From the NCBI GenBank assembly GCA_023333565.1, contig JAJKFH010003599.1, forward strand, positions 806,001-870,000: DNA of 64,000 bases, given 5' to 3'. The translations under genes were made by a program, and so were the position numbers. Of the stretch, positions 34,478 to 48,300 are shown in pieces; position 1 is the first letter of the stretch, and each line of letters starts with the position of its first letter. Below the pieces are notes generated by a model. That model ran no database searches. It saw only the letters and a list, made by a program, of their open reading frames with translations, and was not told where the DNA came from. The stretch is from Puffinus mauretanicus (taxonomy: Eukaryota; Chordata; Aves; Procellariiformes; Procellariidae).

Positions 34478-37400
34478 TGAAAACTGTTCCTTGTTTACAT
34501 AGAGTTAGAGGTGGGGAGAAAAAAAAAATCAAAACTGCCTGCACTGAGCTATCATGTCTGCTAAATCCCAGCTCAGTCCCTGAAAAAATCTCATTTGCTC
34601 TTTACTCTATAATTTCTAGTGTTTTCTTTCAGCAGTTCTATATGTTGCAAGCAAAGTCATTTCCATCACATCCCCAGGAGGCTATTCCACAGTCTAACAA
34701 ACCAAGGATGATGAGATTTTTTTAAAATTGTATTTCAATTGATCTTTTAGAATAGCATGTACTATCTCAACTAAACTGAAAAGAATTGCAGAAGTCTCTA
34801 AGCAAAAGTCTGCTCAAAAAACAAAGCAAGTCCTTAACTGGAGATGTGTAGTACAGACGTACAGTATGCAGAGGAGAGGCAGGGATGAATATAATAATCC
34901 TTTCATAAACATCCTTCACTGAGAGAAAAAAATAGTATAACAGAGAAATTCAGTGTTATTTGCTTTGATATGCTGTTCTAGTTTCTCTGGATGCAGTATA
35001 AGATATCTGCAGAAATCTTATATGCCTCCCACTGGCACAGGAAAGGTATTTGTGGCAAACCCATACAGCCCTTCCAGGCTTGTTCTTGGAACCACGAGCT
35101 GCAGTCAGCGCAGCAAGCTTGCAGTTTGCTCTGATACGAGGAACCGGATCAGTATGGAGCCCATCATACAGAAATGTTTGTGGCTCATATGTCAAAACCC
35201 TTAGAAATGAGTACAATTGATCTGAGATTAACTCTTCTCTATATTTCCTCTTTCTTCACTTTCTCCCCAAAGAACAATTCACATATGAACTGCATAAAGG
35301 TGACAAACTACCATTTTGGGGTGTATTCACTGCTGGAGAGGCAAAGGTAAAATGAAGAGCACTGTTAACAGGAAAAAATTTCTTCTGAGCTCAGTAACTC
35401 TTCTTTAATAGTCTGCCAGCCCAAACGAATATAAAAGTATTAGATGCAAAGATCTTTTTAAAGAGATTATAAAATTGTTACTCCACAGAGAAATTACTCA
35501 AACAAGTAATTTCAGCAGTCACTCACAGAAACTATACAAAATGTCCAAAGCCACAGGGCAAACGCAACCCCCAAATCCCAATAGCTTTGAAAGAAAACTA
35601 TGAAAATGCCTGTATCCCAGTGGTGAAAAGTCTTTCTGGATGACGAAGACCAGAGATTATTTTAGCAAGGGCTAAACAGAGACAGCAGCTGAGTAACACT
35701 AAAAACAAATTTCCATTAATATTTATCGATTATGTATGTTAACTTCTTATAGGAATAATTTTTTCTAATTTTGCTGAGGAAACTTAGTAAGGAACCTCAC
35801 ATTTCTGAAGTTTGGTCCTTGCTTAGAATTGCAAGAGGAGGAAAGTTGAAATTAAAGTAATTATATTCTCAATACCACTTTCTGCTCAATAGCAAGTATA
35901 TGAGAAATCTAAAGTCAGTCAGTCTTCCAAACTTCTCTAAATGCATTGTATAATAATGCTATAAAACCCCTGAATCTTCTGTTTATGTTGCAGTCCTGAC
36001 TCAGTGTTTCTGTAATCTAAATGGCGAATCTGAAGATTCAGCAAATCTAGCTAGAGATCAGAAATTAGAAGTCCAGGGAAATACAGATATTAAGCAGCAC
36101 CCAGCCATGAATTTAAGTGGACTTTATTTTAGGCTTTCAGTTAAAAAAAAAAAAAAGCAACAAAAAAAATTCAGTCTTTTTTTTTTTTTAATTTGGAAAC
36201 AAAGTATTTCTGTTGTGATTACAGTGATGCTCTATCCTTTCAAAGTCTGACAGGGTCCATCTGCAGGTCTCGTACCTTGCTGCAACAGGAAGTGCAGCTC
36301 TGGTTGTCCCTGTCCTACTCTGGCCCTGGGCTGTATCGCCCTGCACATTGCCTGTGCTCATGCATTCAGAGCAGGGCCCAGCAGAAACTGAAATGCGTAA
36401 AGGAGAGAGGAGAGGGAGAAAGTATAAATAAAGATCTTAAAGGGATCTAGGTGGACTAACCTTAGGCTGGATCCTAGGCATTGTACCAGTTTGGAAACAC
36501 ATCAATGTATCACGTATTTCTCAATGGAGGAAGCTCTTCTTCACATAATGTTTGATTGCTCTGATATGTTTGTGGATTGGAGAGGAAAGCTGGGAGGTGC
36601 TGGGAAAGCTGTCAGTGCTGGAGTCTATGCCACTTATTATCTAACTTCTGTCTCTCTAACAAAGAAAATCAATCAGACCTGAGTGACACATGCGCTTGTA
36701 TATACTCATCTGACTTCCTTGTAACCCTTAGAGAGATGCAGGGGGCAAATCTTTGTATGCCTCAGAGATATAGGCAGGAGACACCTGTTCACTAGCAACT
36801 AACCCATACTGATCCATAAGCTGTCAAGGCTGTTGAGACTCCCAGTGGACTGGTAGCAGGGCTCTGAAATGCCTGGAGAGGGTGAACAAGCTGGCTTTCT
36901 TCTCAAATTCTGACAAACCCAGCGGCTCAGTATAACTTCTTATTATCACATGGGAGAGATGGGAGGCATCTTTCCAGCTGTGTAATGGAGCATGATGAAG
37001 TGATCCTGAGCTCTCTGAGCAAGCTGGTATCTTTGTGCAGAGCAAAGCGGGTTACTAGTTACATGCAGGAACTGCATAGCTGGGTTAGCACAGCAACATG
37101 CCAAGTGGATTAGCCCAACTCCTCAGCAGAGCTTGCTGCATTTTCCAGTTTCAGGTGTTAATGTGCTTGGTATGAATTCAGGCATAGCTCACCATACCCA
37201 CTGCACTCATTAGAAACTCTCCTTGATCAATGATTTCTTCTAAAATGCATAATATGGATGTATTATATTTGAACATTCTTTCAGCAAATTAGGAAAGTCC
37301 ATACAGGGGAGGCATGACTACTGGTACTTATTTAAAACAGATTAATAGTTTTCCAATATTAAAACTCCTATGTTTATACTACTTTCATTTTTCTGTGTGT

Positions 37401-40400
37401 TCATTAAATATTTGTTTTGGTAGGGATGCATTCAGACAAACATTTTCTTCCCTTGCTGATTATCCCCAGCTCCATCTTCTGTTATTGCTAATACAAGTGT
37501 TTGTAGGGCTACCCTATAAACTGTGTCATTAAAATGATCCAGGATTTTAAAAGAAATAAAAGACAAAGGAGGAGGAAACTAGTCCTTCCCCCAAAATAGT
37601 GTACAAAAGGGGGCAGGTAAGCCTCTGCTGCAGGTGGATAGGACCTTCCACCAGCAGAAAGGTTGTGGTCCCTTCACCATGAAAGACAGTGTATGTGACA
37701 GCTCATCCTCAAGAGTTGTGGATCCTCAATACAAGTGAGACTTAAACTGGGATGTACTAAGTTGAAGACTGCAACAGTGTTCCACAGTTTCCCCCGTTAC
37801 TCATGTCACTCATCCCAGCTAATGAGGAGCAAGTGGGAGCAACTTCATGTTCCTCAGAGTCCTTTACCTTAGCCAGATCATCTTGCCTGCATCAACATGG
37901 ATCAACCTGTTCCAGATTTCCTGGAGAGAGAAAAACTACCACGTGGTTGTTTACCTCCATAGTTCCAAAACATTCTTGGTTTTGCATGGCAGGAGAAACT
38001 TCGCTGTTTACATTGTATCTTAGAAATCTTAAACTGTAGACTGGGACTAGGAGGAAATATGATGATTAACGTGTAACCATTTCATGTATCCTCCTTGCTC
38101 TTCTTTAAATATCTGTTAAGTAAACACAGCATACTCTTACATTAAACAACCCAATAACTAGGCCTTTTATACAGTATATATCAATCACTGCAGAGCAGAT
38201 GCCAGACTATCATGCTCTCAAAATTAACATTAATTACTTGATATCTTCGAAGACCCTTGAGATGAAGGTATGGCTCAAGATGAACATATGCGAGGCAAGA
38301 ACCCTGTCAGGCCCAGGAAATGCCATGTGGAATTTGCTTTGCTCCTGACATGATAGATGTACCTAAAGAGACACGGGACAACAGTTAGCATGCAGAATGA
38401 AAGTGCAGCAGTTCTGCCATATGCACTGAGACCAGATATGCCTAACAGCTCCCAAGCGTTTGTCCTGTGAGAAGAGAACAGTAAATGTAAACAAACCCCC
38501 TGTGGATTCTGTTCCCTGTGGGCACCTGAACTGACAGTGGCAATGATTTGCACATTGGCAGGAGTAACAGCCACCCAGCCCGGCCGCTGTCAGTGAGAGG
38601 CATCAGATGCAGAAGGCACCACTTCCATGAGGCGGATCGCCCAGGCAGCCAAACACTGCCCTGTGCAAATAGCTGTCCAGAGAACAAGAAGTGACTTGAA
38701 CTCACCAAGCTTCAGAAATCCTAAACTCCACCATGGCTCATGCAACATGAACTGGCTCCATGTATAATTGTTAATTGGGCGTTAATAATTCTTTTTACGT
38801 CCCGATCAAAGAAAGCAGATACAAGGATGATCTGTATTAACAGCTGCTGGACTTCATGACAGCGATGCTGCAGGCAATGTCTAGCTGTCCTGACACGTTC
38901 TTTTACGTATGTCCAGGCCCATGGAGTTTCTCACAGAGAGCTGAACTAACGATAAACACTGCGAGTAGCAGATAACAGTCCATCCAATGAAATAAAAAAG
39001 CTTTGCATCTATTACTTGTGGTATTCAAATATGATTAATTTATTCAATTATTTTTTAATTGAAGTCTCCCTGGGTAGCTTTACTGACATCTTCAAAGCAG
39101 GAAGCTGTGTACTGGCTGCAGTTCTCATTGGCAAGTAAGATGTGCACATGGCTGTAATACCCTATTCCTTATCTTTCTCCTTTGGCTATCTTCTGCAGGA
39201 ATGCATGCGTATATGCACATCTGGCTTGGGCCAGAGAGAGTTTGCTGTTTTAGTGATCTGGATTTATGGCACATGTCTGCGTTAAGGAAATAAGGATTCA
39301 TGTCTTTTAAACACTAGTTTATGTTGCTTTTTCTTCCACAGAATCCACAATTTATTTAATGTTTTTTTCTGAATTTCCCAGGACCACATGTTCTCTAGTT
39401 CCTTGCCTTGAGAATTAAAGTGTTTTGAATCTCTTATTCTGATTCATTTTGTCTTACTGAAAAAAACTGTTTTGCTGGAAGAAAAACAAGGGAAAAAATC
39501 AGAAGGTAAAAGCCAGAATTATACAGAAAAGCAGTCTTGCTAAAAAATAACATAAGGTGGGTTGGGAAATGTGTAATAGCTTCACGGATTATTGCTCTTA
39601 CCACAGAACAACCTTTTCTATACCACAGCTTAAAAAGCCATCTGCCTTGCCAGGATCTCATCAAGGATTAATTGTTAAATTATGAAGAAAATCTTCCTTA
39701 AACCAAACTGTCGACACATGTGGCACAGGTTAAAGGACTCCAGAGCCCAAAGTCTCCCTGCTTTTAGTAGAAGTTAGTTGCCAAACATCTCATCATCTTT
39801 CATCTCTCTAATTCTATCACACATTCAGTACCCTTTCTGATTGCCTTCTCCAGTGCTTGCATTTTATGTCTATCTCTCTCTTTTTGCCTTCTCCCTGACT
39901 GCTTTGAAGAAATAGACGACCTTTGAAATGGGGTTGTTCATTTTATTCCAACATACTATCCTTCTTAACCTCCTGTCCTTACCTACTGTTTAGTGCTGCT
40001 GGGAACTATTAAACACTTGCAGCAGTCTGCCTCTGAGCTGGCTGCATTTCAGGGCTGAGAGAAGTTGCACTTCAACACGTCTCTGGAAGTGAGGGTCTCT
40101 GGGTAAAGAGAAAAAAGATTCAACGGGAAGCTCTCCTGGTTTAGTGCTTTTCATACTACTTCCTTTGTCATGTGAGAGTGTGTTTTTGAATGATGGGATG
40201 CACGCTGAGGAGAATGGGGACAAGAAGTGGTGGATTTGAGAGGTATTCACAACTCCAAAGAATATTATTTTGTAATCATAGTAAGTCATCAGTGTTAGCA
40301 CTTATAACTACAATGAGTCTTTAATATAACAACTGATACCTTAACAAACAGCAAAGGAAAGAATAAGAGATGGAGAGAAAAAGAGCTAGAAGCATAAAGA

Positions 40401-40479
40401 TGTTGGTTGGTTGTTTTCCTAATTGCATTTATCTATTGTTAGAAGAACCGGTTCTACTAGAGTATGCGAGGACTGTCAC
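34478..40479. other. Unique AT-rich sequence with an A/T inverted repeat
   Basis: No gene is recognised. ttA14 at 36141-36156 and T13aa at 36179-36191 form a near-perfect inverted repeat. Frames at 36193-36450, 37803-38039, 38275-38574 and 39990-40301 have no domains. A somewhat GC-richer patch, 38.3-38.7 kb, carries overlapping minus-strand frames of 88-99 codons without recognisable content. Confidence 0.4.
36141..36191. repeat. A-run/T-run inverted repeat
   Basis: ttaaaaaaaaaaaaaa is followed, after a loop of about 20 bases that itself contains A8, by a T13 run ending in aa. A 15-bp AT-only stem could extrude or pair in RNA. It probably arose from two independent homopolymers or from an inverted retro-tail pair. 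Confidence 0.75.
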
Positions 40480-41070
40480 ATTTAACACCATAAGAGATGC
40501 CCCACTCAGCCAGATCTGTGGTCCATCCTGCCCAGGGATCTTTCTCTGACAGTGGCAATAGAGTGGTTATTTTGGGGAACGTCAAGAGACTGGTGACTCC
40601 CTGCAGTTAGTCCCTTGCCTTTGTCTGAACAGCCTCCAGGACTGCTCGGTGTGTTAGAGGGTACGTCCCTGCCTCGGCCTTTTTTAAGCTGTTTATGGAC
40701 CTCTGGTCTATGGTTTGTCTAAGCCCTCTCTGAACATGCTTCTGCAACCTGGTTTGACAGCAAGCATTAGAAGTTCACTCCCTGACATGTAAGGAAGTAC
40801 TTTTTTATCTCTTTTAAGCCAATCTCTAGGTCTTAGAGTACTGCCTACTCTTAGTATTGCAGGATCTCATGAACAACAGTTCTGCATTCAGCTTATCCAC
40901 TGCCTGCATGATTTAGTTAACCTTATCTTATTCCCTCTGGTCTCTCTTTTTTTTTTTTATTCAGACTAAAGAGTTTCAACCTTTTTAGTCTTCTCTCATA
41001 AAGCAGCTTCTCCATCCCCTTGATCATTTTAGTTGCCCTTCTTCGCACCTGGAAGAACATACTATCATCC
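40480..41070 (-). mobile_element. Ancient CR1/L3-like LINE, ORF2 end plus 3' UTR
   Basis: Read on the minus strand, the element ends at the left near 40480. The block accataagagatgccccac...ggtccatcctgcccaggga corresponds to the conserved 3' end of reptile-type CR1/L3 elements. At the right, minus-strand frame 40923-41108 still shows VRRRATKMIKGMEKLLYERR then LKRLKLFSLN, the diverged form of the CR1 ORF2 segment seen intact in the copy at 5.45 kb. A poly-A-like insertion (ttttttttttt at about 40949-40959) interrupts it. It is far more diverged than the 5.45- and 20.9-kb copies, so much older. Confidence 0.8.
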
Positions 41071-44000
41071 AGAATACAACATTTGTTTTGGTTTTTTTGA
41101 ATAAGCAAATGAATCTATACAAACTTTGGTTGTCTCTTCAGATATTTGCTGGCACAGTATCAGACTATTGTTTTTGTTCAACCTTGGCTCTATTGAAAGC
41201 TCTAGACAAAGTATTTGGTATCACCACATGTTTCCCAAGTGTGTTTTCTAGTAGTAAACCATTGAGCAGCACCTGAAAAAATAGTTCACATAAATCAGAA
41301 AGGTGTGTCTACTATTCTTTTTTTGCAAATGTCACTAAAACTGTGATCTGTGTTGTCTATATTTGTTGTTTCTCATATATCAAAGCATTTAATAATTTTC
41401 ATGCCATAACTTTCAGCAGATGGAAATCCTTTTTCTATTCATGCTTATCAGTTCTAGATAAGGTTCTGGGTATGTGTGACTTGCCTGCCATGAGCAATAT
41501 ACCTTAAAGTAAAAGTAGGACCTGACAGCTCACTTAAAGGCATTTCTTGAGAGTTCTGTCTGGCATTTTTGATTATCCCTTTATCCACTGTTTGATATTT
41601 TCCTACTCCTTCACATTACCATTCTTTTTTTCTGCATTAACAGTTTCAGCAGCCAGTGTAGATATAGACTCTTCCACCCACCCAATTTACAATTCCCATA
41701 AATCTTTTTATAGTTCCTTCCTCTGCAGATGGAGATATACTGACTTGTAAGTCATAGGGATCTATCTGCATTCTTTCTTCAGTTGGTTTTCCTCAGATTG
41801 CGTTATTTCTTTAAATTTATGTTTCTATCCAGGGAGCTTTAAACTGCACATCAGGTTTTTGCAATCTCTCTGTGTTCTTCTATTGTTTGTTCCAATCTTA
41901 GAATATAATCTGTATGAACTTTAATGTCTTTGCTGTCATCAAAAATTTATTCTCTCTTGTTTTGAAATACTTCAGGCACAAGGTGTGAGCCAAAAGATAT
42001 TTTTGGTAAACAGAGTCTTAGCAATGGCTGTTAAAAGTCCACAGACATCAATTATTTTTTGTGGAAAAATACCTGCCATTTCCCCTCTCCCCAGTGTAAT
42101 GTGTCCAGAAAGTGTTCCCTTTCAACAATCTAGTTTCACTACTTGAGCCTTTAGCAGCCCCTCTCTAGTGTACCTGCAATACTTGTGTGTGTATTGGTGT
42201 ATAGAGCACAATTATGGTGGTCCTGGTCTCTGCTTATCTAAACTCTTTACTTTTAGGGTTTCCTTGGAGTAGACAGTCTGAACTACCATAACAGCAAGGC
42301 ACAGCGGAAAAAACAAATCTTTCATTTAAAGTACCAAGTGCAACTCTCAGTGTATTGTAGAAGCTGTAAAGGTACTTAAAAAGAATAAATGATATATCAT
42401 TTATGTGTCATATAGGGTAGCTCTTCTACTTCCTCTTATCCTGTTAAGAGGAAAAAGGACGCCCATGATAAACCTGCTTGAAGTGGAGAGGAGATAGGCT
42501 GGAGATGCCCAATAGCCGTATCTCGTATTCCGCCATCAGACAGTGGTGCTGAACCGGTTGATGCCAGGAAGGTGCAGTCACTCTGAAGTTTGTCTGGCAG
42601 ACACAGGCTGCCTGCTGTCCCAGTGCCAGCACCCACTGTAGGGTCTCTCCTCACTGGATTGGGGAGAACCGAGGCTAAAAACACCTTAGTAATAAGGGAG
42701 GCATTGCCAATGACGTATGCACACACAGCCGCTCACAGGCATGCATGCATACCCTTTGACCCCTGCTCATGGCTAAAGACGAAGGACCTGCTGATGCCAC
42801 ACCAGTTTACACCAGTACATAGTTTGAACCAGTTTGTCTGAATTCCCAGCCCTAGTCTAAAAAAAAACCAAACCCTTTCTGTTTCTTGTGAAGGTAGTGT
42901 TGACTTTTTTTTTTTCAGATTCCCCCTACTAGCTCAGTGAAGGCTTTGGAAAGACAGAGAATGTTTTTAATGTTTTTTTTTTTTCAGGAAAACCCTTTCC
43001 GTCCTCCCCCAGCTTTTTCGCTGGCAGAGACCATCTGCAACATGGTGTAAGGAAAAGAGAACACAATACACAGACTCATTAAAACACCTTGTGGATAATC
43101 TAGTCTGGCTGATGCAGCGTGGCATGCTAACCTGCATAACAGCGGAGAACCTACCTCCTCCCTGAAGTGGCACACCCCTACAAATGCCTGGACATGGAGA
43201 AAGGTATGCAGAAGGGCTGAGGTTAAAAGAAAAAGGAAGAAAAAGTAATCCCGCATAAAATGAAGAAAGCTTCCATTTCTTTCCCTTCCCCTACCATTTC
43301 TCAGGCAAAATTAATGCTTTGTTTTTTCTTTTCGTAATTCTCTACCTGGCTTTTCTGTATCTCATAAATCTGGTCTGTGGCTGCTTTTATAGAGGCACTC
43401 AGAAAAATGTGGCCATTCTTGGTGCTGTAGATAATTGTCGAGCATTTGCTCCTTTGCAGAGATAAAGTTATCAGCAGAGGTAGTATTCTCAGGTGTTCTT
43501 CCAGCCTTTGGAAAATAGTTGTTACTGTAATCTGTAGGCAATTTTCCCTCTAATGCCGTGGGCATGCGCTTTTCCTTTTGTGGCTGTTTACCAATTCTCT
43601 AACAGATTAATAGGAAAATAGTTCGCTCAGTGACAATCTGAAACTTTAAAACACCCTCAAATGCCTCATTACAGACCAAATAAAATAGTTTGTTTTCTGT
43701 GAATGATTAGTCCCTCTCATATCTTCCTTGCTCCATTGCTTTCAAAATGCTAATCTCAGGGTGCATTTATTTGCTTGTGCCAGCCTGTTTATAGCTACTG
43801 TATCCCTTTGGTGGAAGCTTACTGTATCTTCCTCATTTGCAGTAATCAGTGAATTTCCATGATCTCTAATCATAATAATAAGGCAGTTGAGGCATGTTTT
43901 TCAGAAAACTAATTTCAGTTTCCAGGGCTGGGCTGTCATCTCCACTTCTGTCATGTTATGTAAGACGAAGCAAAATGAATCACAGTGCTGGACAGAAAAG

Positions 44001-45060
44001 TGTTTGAAAGAGCAGGGCTAAAGGGAGAAGAATCTTTCGCAGCACATTGCTGAAGAACAGAGCTACTCAGCTGTACTGCAGTGCATTTAGTCTTTATAAT
44101 GGTTTACGTGCTTTTTATTAGATGGTTCAAGCATCGTTATTCTCGGGCCTTTTCAGGCCTTCTAGATTGCCATAAAGCAGCTTTAGGACCAGCATAGCTC
44201 ACCTGAGTGAACTTCGATGTGTGACACCCAGCTACAAGATGTACACTGCAGTGCCTCCCTAACAGCCAAAGAAACAAGGGACAGGAGAAGGTGAGATGGG
44301 AGTGGGTCACAACAATGGTGTAGCCAGGAGTTCACACTCCTTCAACTCCTTGCCTCTGTCAGAGAGCTTACATAGGAATACTGCCTGTAAAAGAAACATG
44401 GAGAGGGATTTCCTGTTTTGGTGGTCGTTTTTTTGTTGTGGGTGGTTTTTTTTTCTTTTTCCCCTCATATACAGGGTCTAGGGAAAAAATCAAAGGGCTT
44501 TCCACCGTAGGGAAGAATGCTCTTGCTAGCAGAAAACCAACAGAGGGAAAGAGTAGGGTGGGAAGGACATGCAATAACAACCATGTTCAGTTTTGGCCAG
44601 GGCACCAGTATTAAATCATTTGCACTTAAAGAAGTTTTGAGGTGCTGTCTGGTGACAAGACAGACATATGCAATATTTTTGGTGCCCCCTTCTCCAGTAT
44701 CAAGAACTGGCCTCTTGCACTGCATGGCTTGTTGCTGAAGAAAAAGCATAAATGCTGCATCTAACCCTGAGGCAGTTTCCCAGCAGTTTTCAGTTCAAGT
44801 ATTGATTGACTCTGGTGCTATAACTGAGCATACCCTTAGGTAACACAGACATATTTTTTTTCAGCTATTACTGAAAGAAGTAGGAAAAGAATAGATCAAG
44901 TCAGCCAAATTTTTACTGATCCTGTAAATAATCCTTATTTAAGTACAACAGAATGTTGTAGACAAATAGTGGCTATGCACAGATATAAAAGCATCACAAA
45001 TTTAAAAGATTATTTCTGCAACATATAATATAATTTATGTTAACAAGTGTGACACAGAAA
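41071..45060. other. Unique sequence, CpG-enriched patch and tandem acceptor-like sites
   Basis: No confident gene. 42436-42726 (-) is a 96-codon frame in a patch with more CpG than its surroundings and no recognised domain. At 42918 and 42987 two strong polypyrimidine-cag acceptor-like sites lie 69 bases apart on +, and a donor (aaag then gtatgc) follows at 43203/43204. All three frames of 42988-43203 have stops, so a coding exon is unlikely. T- and T/G-rich stretches lie around 44420-44460. Confidence 0.4.
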
Positions 45061-45061
45061 C

Positions 45062-45365
45062 GTAGAATCATGGAAAATTTTGGACTGCTAAGGACCTCTG
45101 GAAATCATTTAGTCCAGCCCCTGACTCAAACTGGGTCCAGCTAGAACAGGACCTTGTTTCAGTACCTTGACCAATTGAGTTTTGAGCATCTCCAAATTTG
45201 GAGATTCCCCAACTTCTCTGGGCACCTGCCCCAGTGTTTGACCTCCCTTATGGTGAAAAATTAGAATTTCACATGTCCCAGTGTGTATTCTTTCCACTAC
45301 ATATCTCCAAAAAAGTCTGGCTCTATCTCCTGTACGCTCTCCTGTTAAGTAGATAGTTGAAGACA
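45062..45365 (-). mobile_element. Older CR1 LINE, 3' region
   Basis: The minus-strand CR1 3' end is at 45062 (cgtagaatcatgg then gacctctggaaatcatttag). Next come, as reverse complement, the ORF2-end blocks ccaaatttggagattccccaa, gggcacctgccccagtgt and gtctggctctatctcctgta. The order and spacing match CR1 from the ORF2 C-terminus to the tail. Indels and substitutions are more frequent than in the 20.9-kb copy. No open frame is retained. The right boundary is approximate. Confidence 0.85.
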
Positions 45366-48300
45366 GGTAGCAGAGAAGACCTGAAAAGAGGTGATAGTGA
45401 TCCTAGAAATCACACAGAGTAAAGTTTTCAGATTGGCTACCTGCATTTTCGGAGTTACTGAGTGTTGGCAGACAGACAGAGCTTGGAAAGATTTGGAAAC
45501 AAGATGATCTTTCATGTGAAGGATCTTGATTTTTATATAAATCAATGTTTTGATTCGGTTCTCTGTTTCTTTTGACTCAAACCAGATTTTGGAAGACAAA
45601 CTCTGGGGTCTCAGAGTTAGGATTTTTTTTTTATGTCATCTCTAAACGAAGGATAGACTGTCTGAATTCAGTGAGCACTGGGTGGTTTGAGATTTTGCAG
45701 AAATGTGCAAAAGAAGAAAAGACAACTGAAAGGTTGGATATCAAGTAAAATTGCCCACCTGTGTGCTTAGAGAGCCAATATCTCAGGGAAACGTCCAGCT
45801 TGATTAGATCCAGAGGAGGCAGAGGTGAACCTTTAGATGTGTCACTGGACAGTCACTTTCATTCAGCTTTCATGTTAAAGGAAATTAAATATTCCGGTAG
45901 GGATTTACAAAAGGTGCCTGAAGTTGTTTTTCTGCCCTGCACCTCTTCTACCTGTACATATCATCTCTAAAAAAATGAGGTTAGGAATTGCTAGCATCAG
46001 GCGCTTGGCAGCAGGAGCAGGGACTGTGCTGTGGCTGTGTGGTCTCTACGAGGTAGAAGCAAAACAAAGCACCACATGGATGGGTTGCTGTGTGTTGCGC
46101 AGAGATTGAACCCTGTGCTCAAATTGCCATTGCTAAGAAAGGTTTCACAGGCTGAAACCAGTACTGCTGTGCAAGTGCTTTGACTGGAAAGAGCAACTTT
46201 TAGAACATTTATAATGAAAAAGGCTCAATTACCTTATGTTCTTTAGATTAAGAAACCCTCTTCGGTCTCTGAATTACCCCATTTTGTTGTTTTTTTCCTA
46301 GAACTCAGAGCAAGAAGTTAATCTAAAACCAGCGTGGTTGAGTGGTGACCTTCATTACAGAGCTTGCTAACTTGGTGGCAGTTCCTGTTCCTTGTTGGTG
46401 CTTTGATTCTCTTGGTCACACCCAAATTATTTCTCTCGTACTGTTTTTAAGCTGCGCGTCAATTTGCTTCAATGCATGAGCTCCAAGGAAAGCCATTTCC
46501 TTTTCCTTCTATTGCTACTTTTTTCTGTTTTGTTTTCTTGGATTTGTGAGCAAGTAAACATACTGACAAGCAACCTTTAGGGAGTTTCTAAAGTCAGTTT
46601 AGAGGAGGATAATTTGTGGTGCTGCTAACCCCTGTGTAGTGTTAACACTTTCAAATATGTCTAATTAGACTTTAAGAAAAGGATATTAATGCCATCAATC
46701 AGCACTGATAGCTCACTATCACAGAATCCAGCCCTTTGGCAACTCTCACATGTAATATAACAGCATAATTAATGGTGATAAAGACACCATTATGCGCAAC
46801 ATAGTATTTCTATCAGATGGCTTGTAATCGTTAAATACCATGAAAGTGAGGTTAACAAGTTCAAGACCCAGTCAGACAGTGCTGAGAGAGGAAGGGAGGG
46901 TCAGTCAGTCCTCCTTCAGCCCCCAGTAATATGGCAAAAGGTATTTTTTTTAATCTTTGGCTCATAAACCACTGAGAAAAAGACTTGAGTTGTTTTCCAC
47001 CGCATTCTTGCTTGCTGAGAGTCGAACGGTATCAGTGGATGCCTTTTCAGAACTAGAGAGGCAGCTGGAAATGTGTGTGAATACCACCAGTGCCACCTAG
47101 CGTCGGTCGGTCGTGGAGAGGTGTAACGTTTCCACGTAAACGCTGCTGCCCTTCAGGCAGACACAACCTGACCTCATTTTTCCACCCCGAATGGGGCAGG
47201 ATAGTGTTACTCCTGTACGGGCCTGTTTGCGAAGTCTTAAGAAATGAAGGCAACGGCTCCTGAAAACCCGTAAGGCGTTTTATAGCACACTTCTGTGCTT
47301 ATTTTGCCAGTAAGTTATCAGGTTGGCAAATGTTTAAGCATCTGTCTGTGTTTTCGTGGAAACATTTAGGGTTGGGATTACCAGTGATTGCATACGTGAA
47401 TGGCATCCGAGCAAGACTGAGAAAGTGACTGCATGGACAGCTAGGTTGTAGCAGGAAAATTGACTGCATATAAAATGATAACTAAAAACCTTTCCTCTTT
47501 ACTCTGTTTTATATGCCCTCACCTTAATTTGTTGTTTTTTTCTTACTACAGCCTTGCACATGTTCTCTGAATAAATTTGACTCTCTTATACTGACTTTGC
47601 AGCCTTGAGCTTGGTCCTTCCCTTTTATTTGAGAAAATAAACAAACAGAATATTTACTGTCGAGTTTAGAGAGAAGGTCTTGCGTGCACAATAAATCAGA
47701 AAGAGCAGTAGTATTCACTTGTTGAGAGCTTCACATATGGACTAGTGTCAAGGAATAACAGTCCCTGCCTATAAGAATCATCTAAATTCAGTCAAATACA
47801 TGAGCACTGGGTTTATAAGCTGTCAGGATGTTGCTTCACTTTAGTGTCTCCTCTGTAGACACTTGTTTCTTTTGCACTGCTGTGTTCTGGCTTTAGTTAC
47901 TGCCAGGATCTGGGTATGGCAGTGAGGGAAGAATGAGGCCACTACAAGGCTTCTCTCTTGCCCTTGCAACTGTACCGTGCCTCAGTGCTCGTTCCTAACT
48001 TCTCCCCTCATGGCTGCCAGAAGGTGTGTGAAGGTTTGTATTTCAAGCCCAGCCATTCCCCCTGCCCATGCTGGGGAGTAGTGTGGCAAAGAGAGTGGCA
48101 AAGCTTGGGACTAAGGAAGCTTTGTGTCCTTTTTCCTACACTGACTGCCCTGTGCAATTTATCCTGCCCATGGTGGCACATTTACACTGCAAACAGTGTG
48201 TGCATGCTACTGAACACAAGGAGGAATTATTATTACTGACCTCAGATCAAATGGGCAACTTACCCTGCAGTGAAGCTGGATGCAAGGCTATCTTAGTGAG

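Noticed and set aside
36193..36450. 85-codon plus-strand frame in a slightly GC-richer patch
   Set aside because: No family match and no splice context; it begins beside the A/T inverted repeat and looks like chance.
47000..47060. tRNA-like gagtcgaacgg near a T-loop pattern
   Set aside because: No A/B box pair at the right spacing and no cloverleaf could be drawn.
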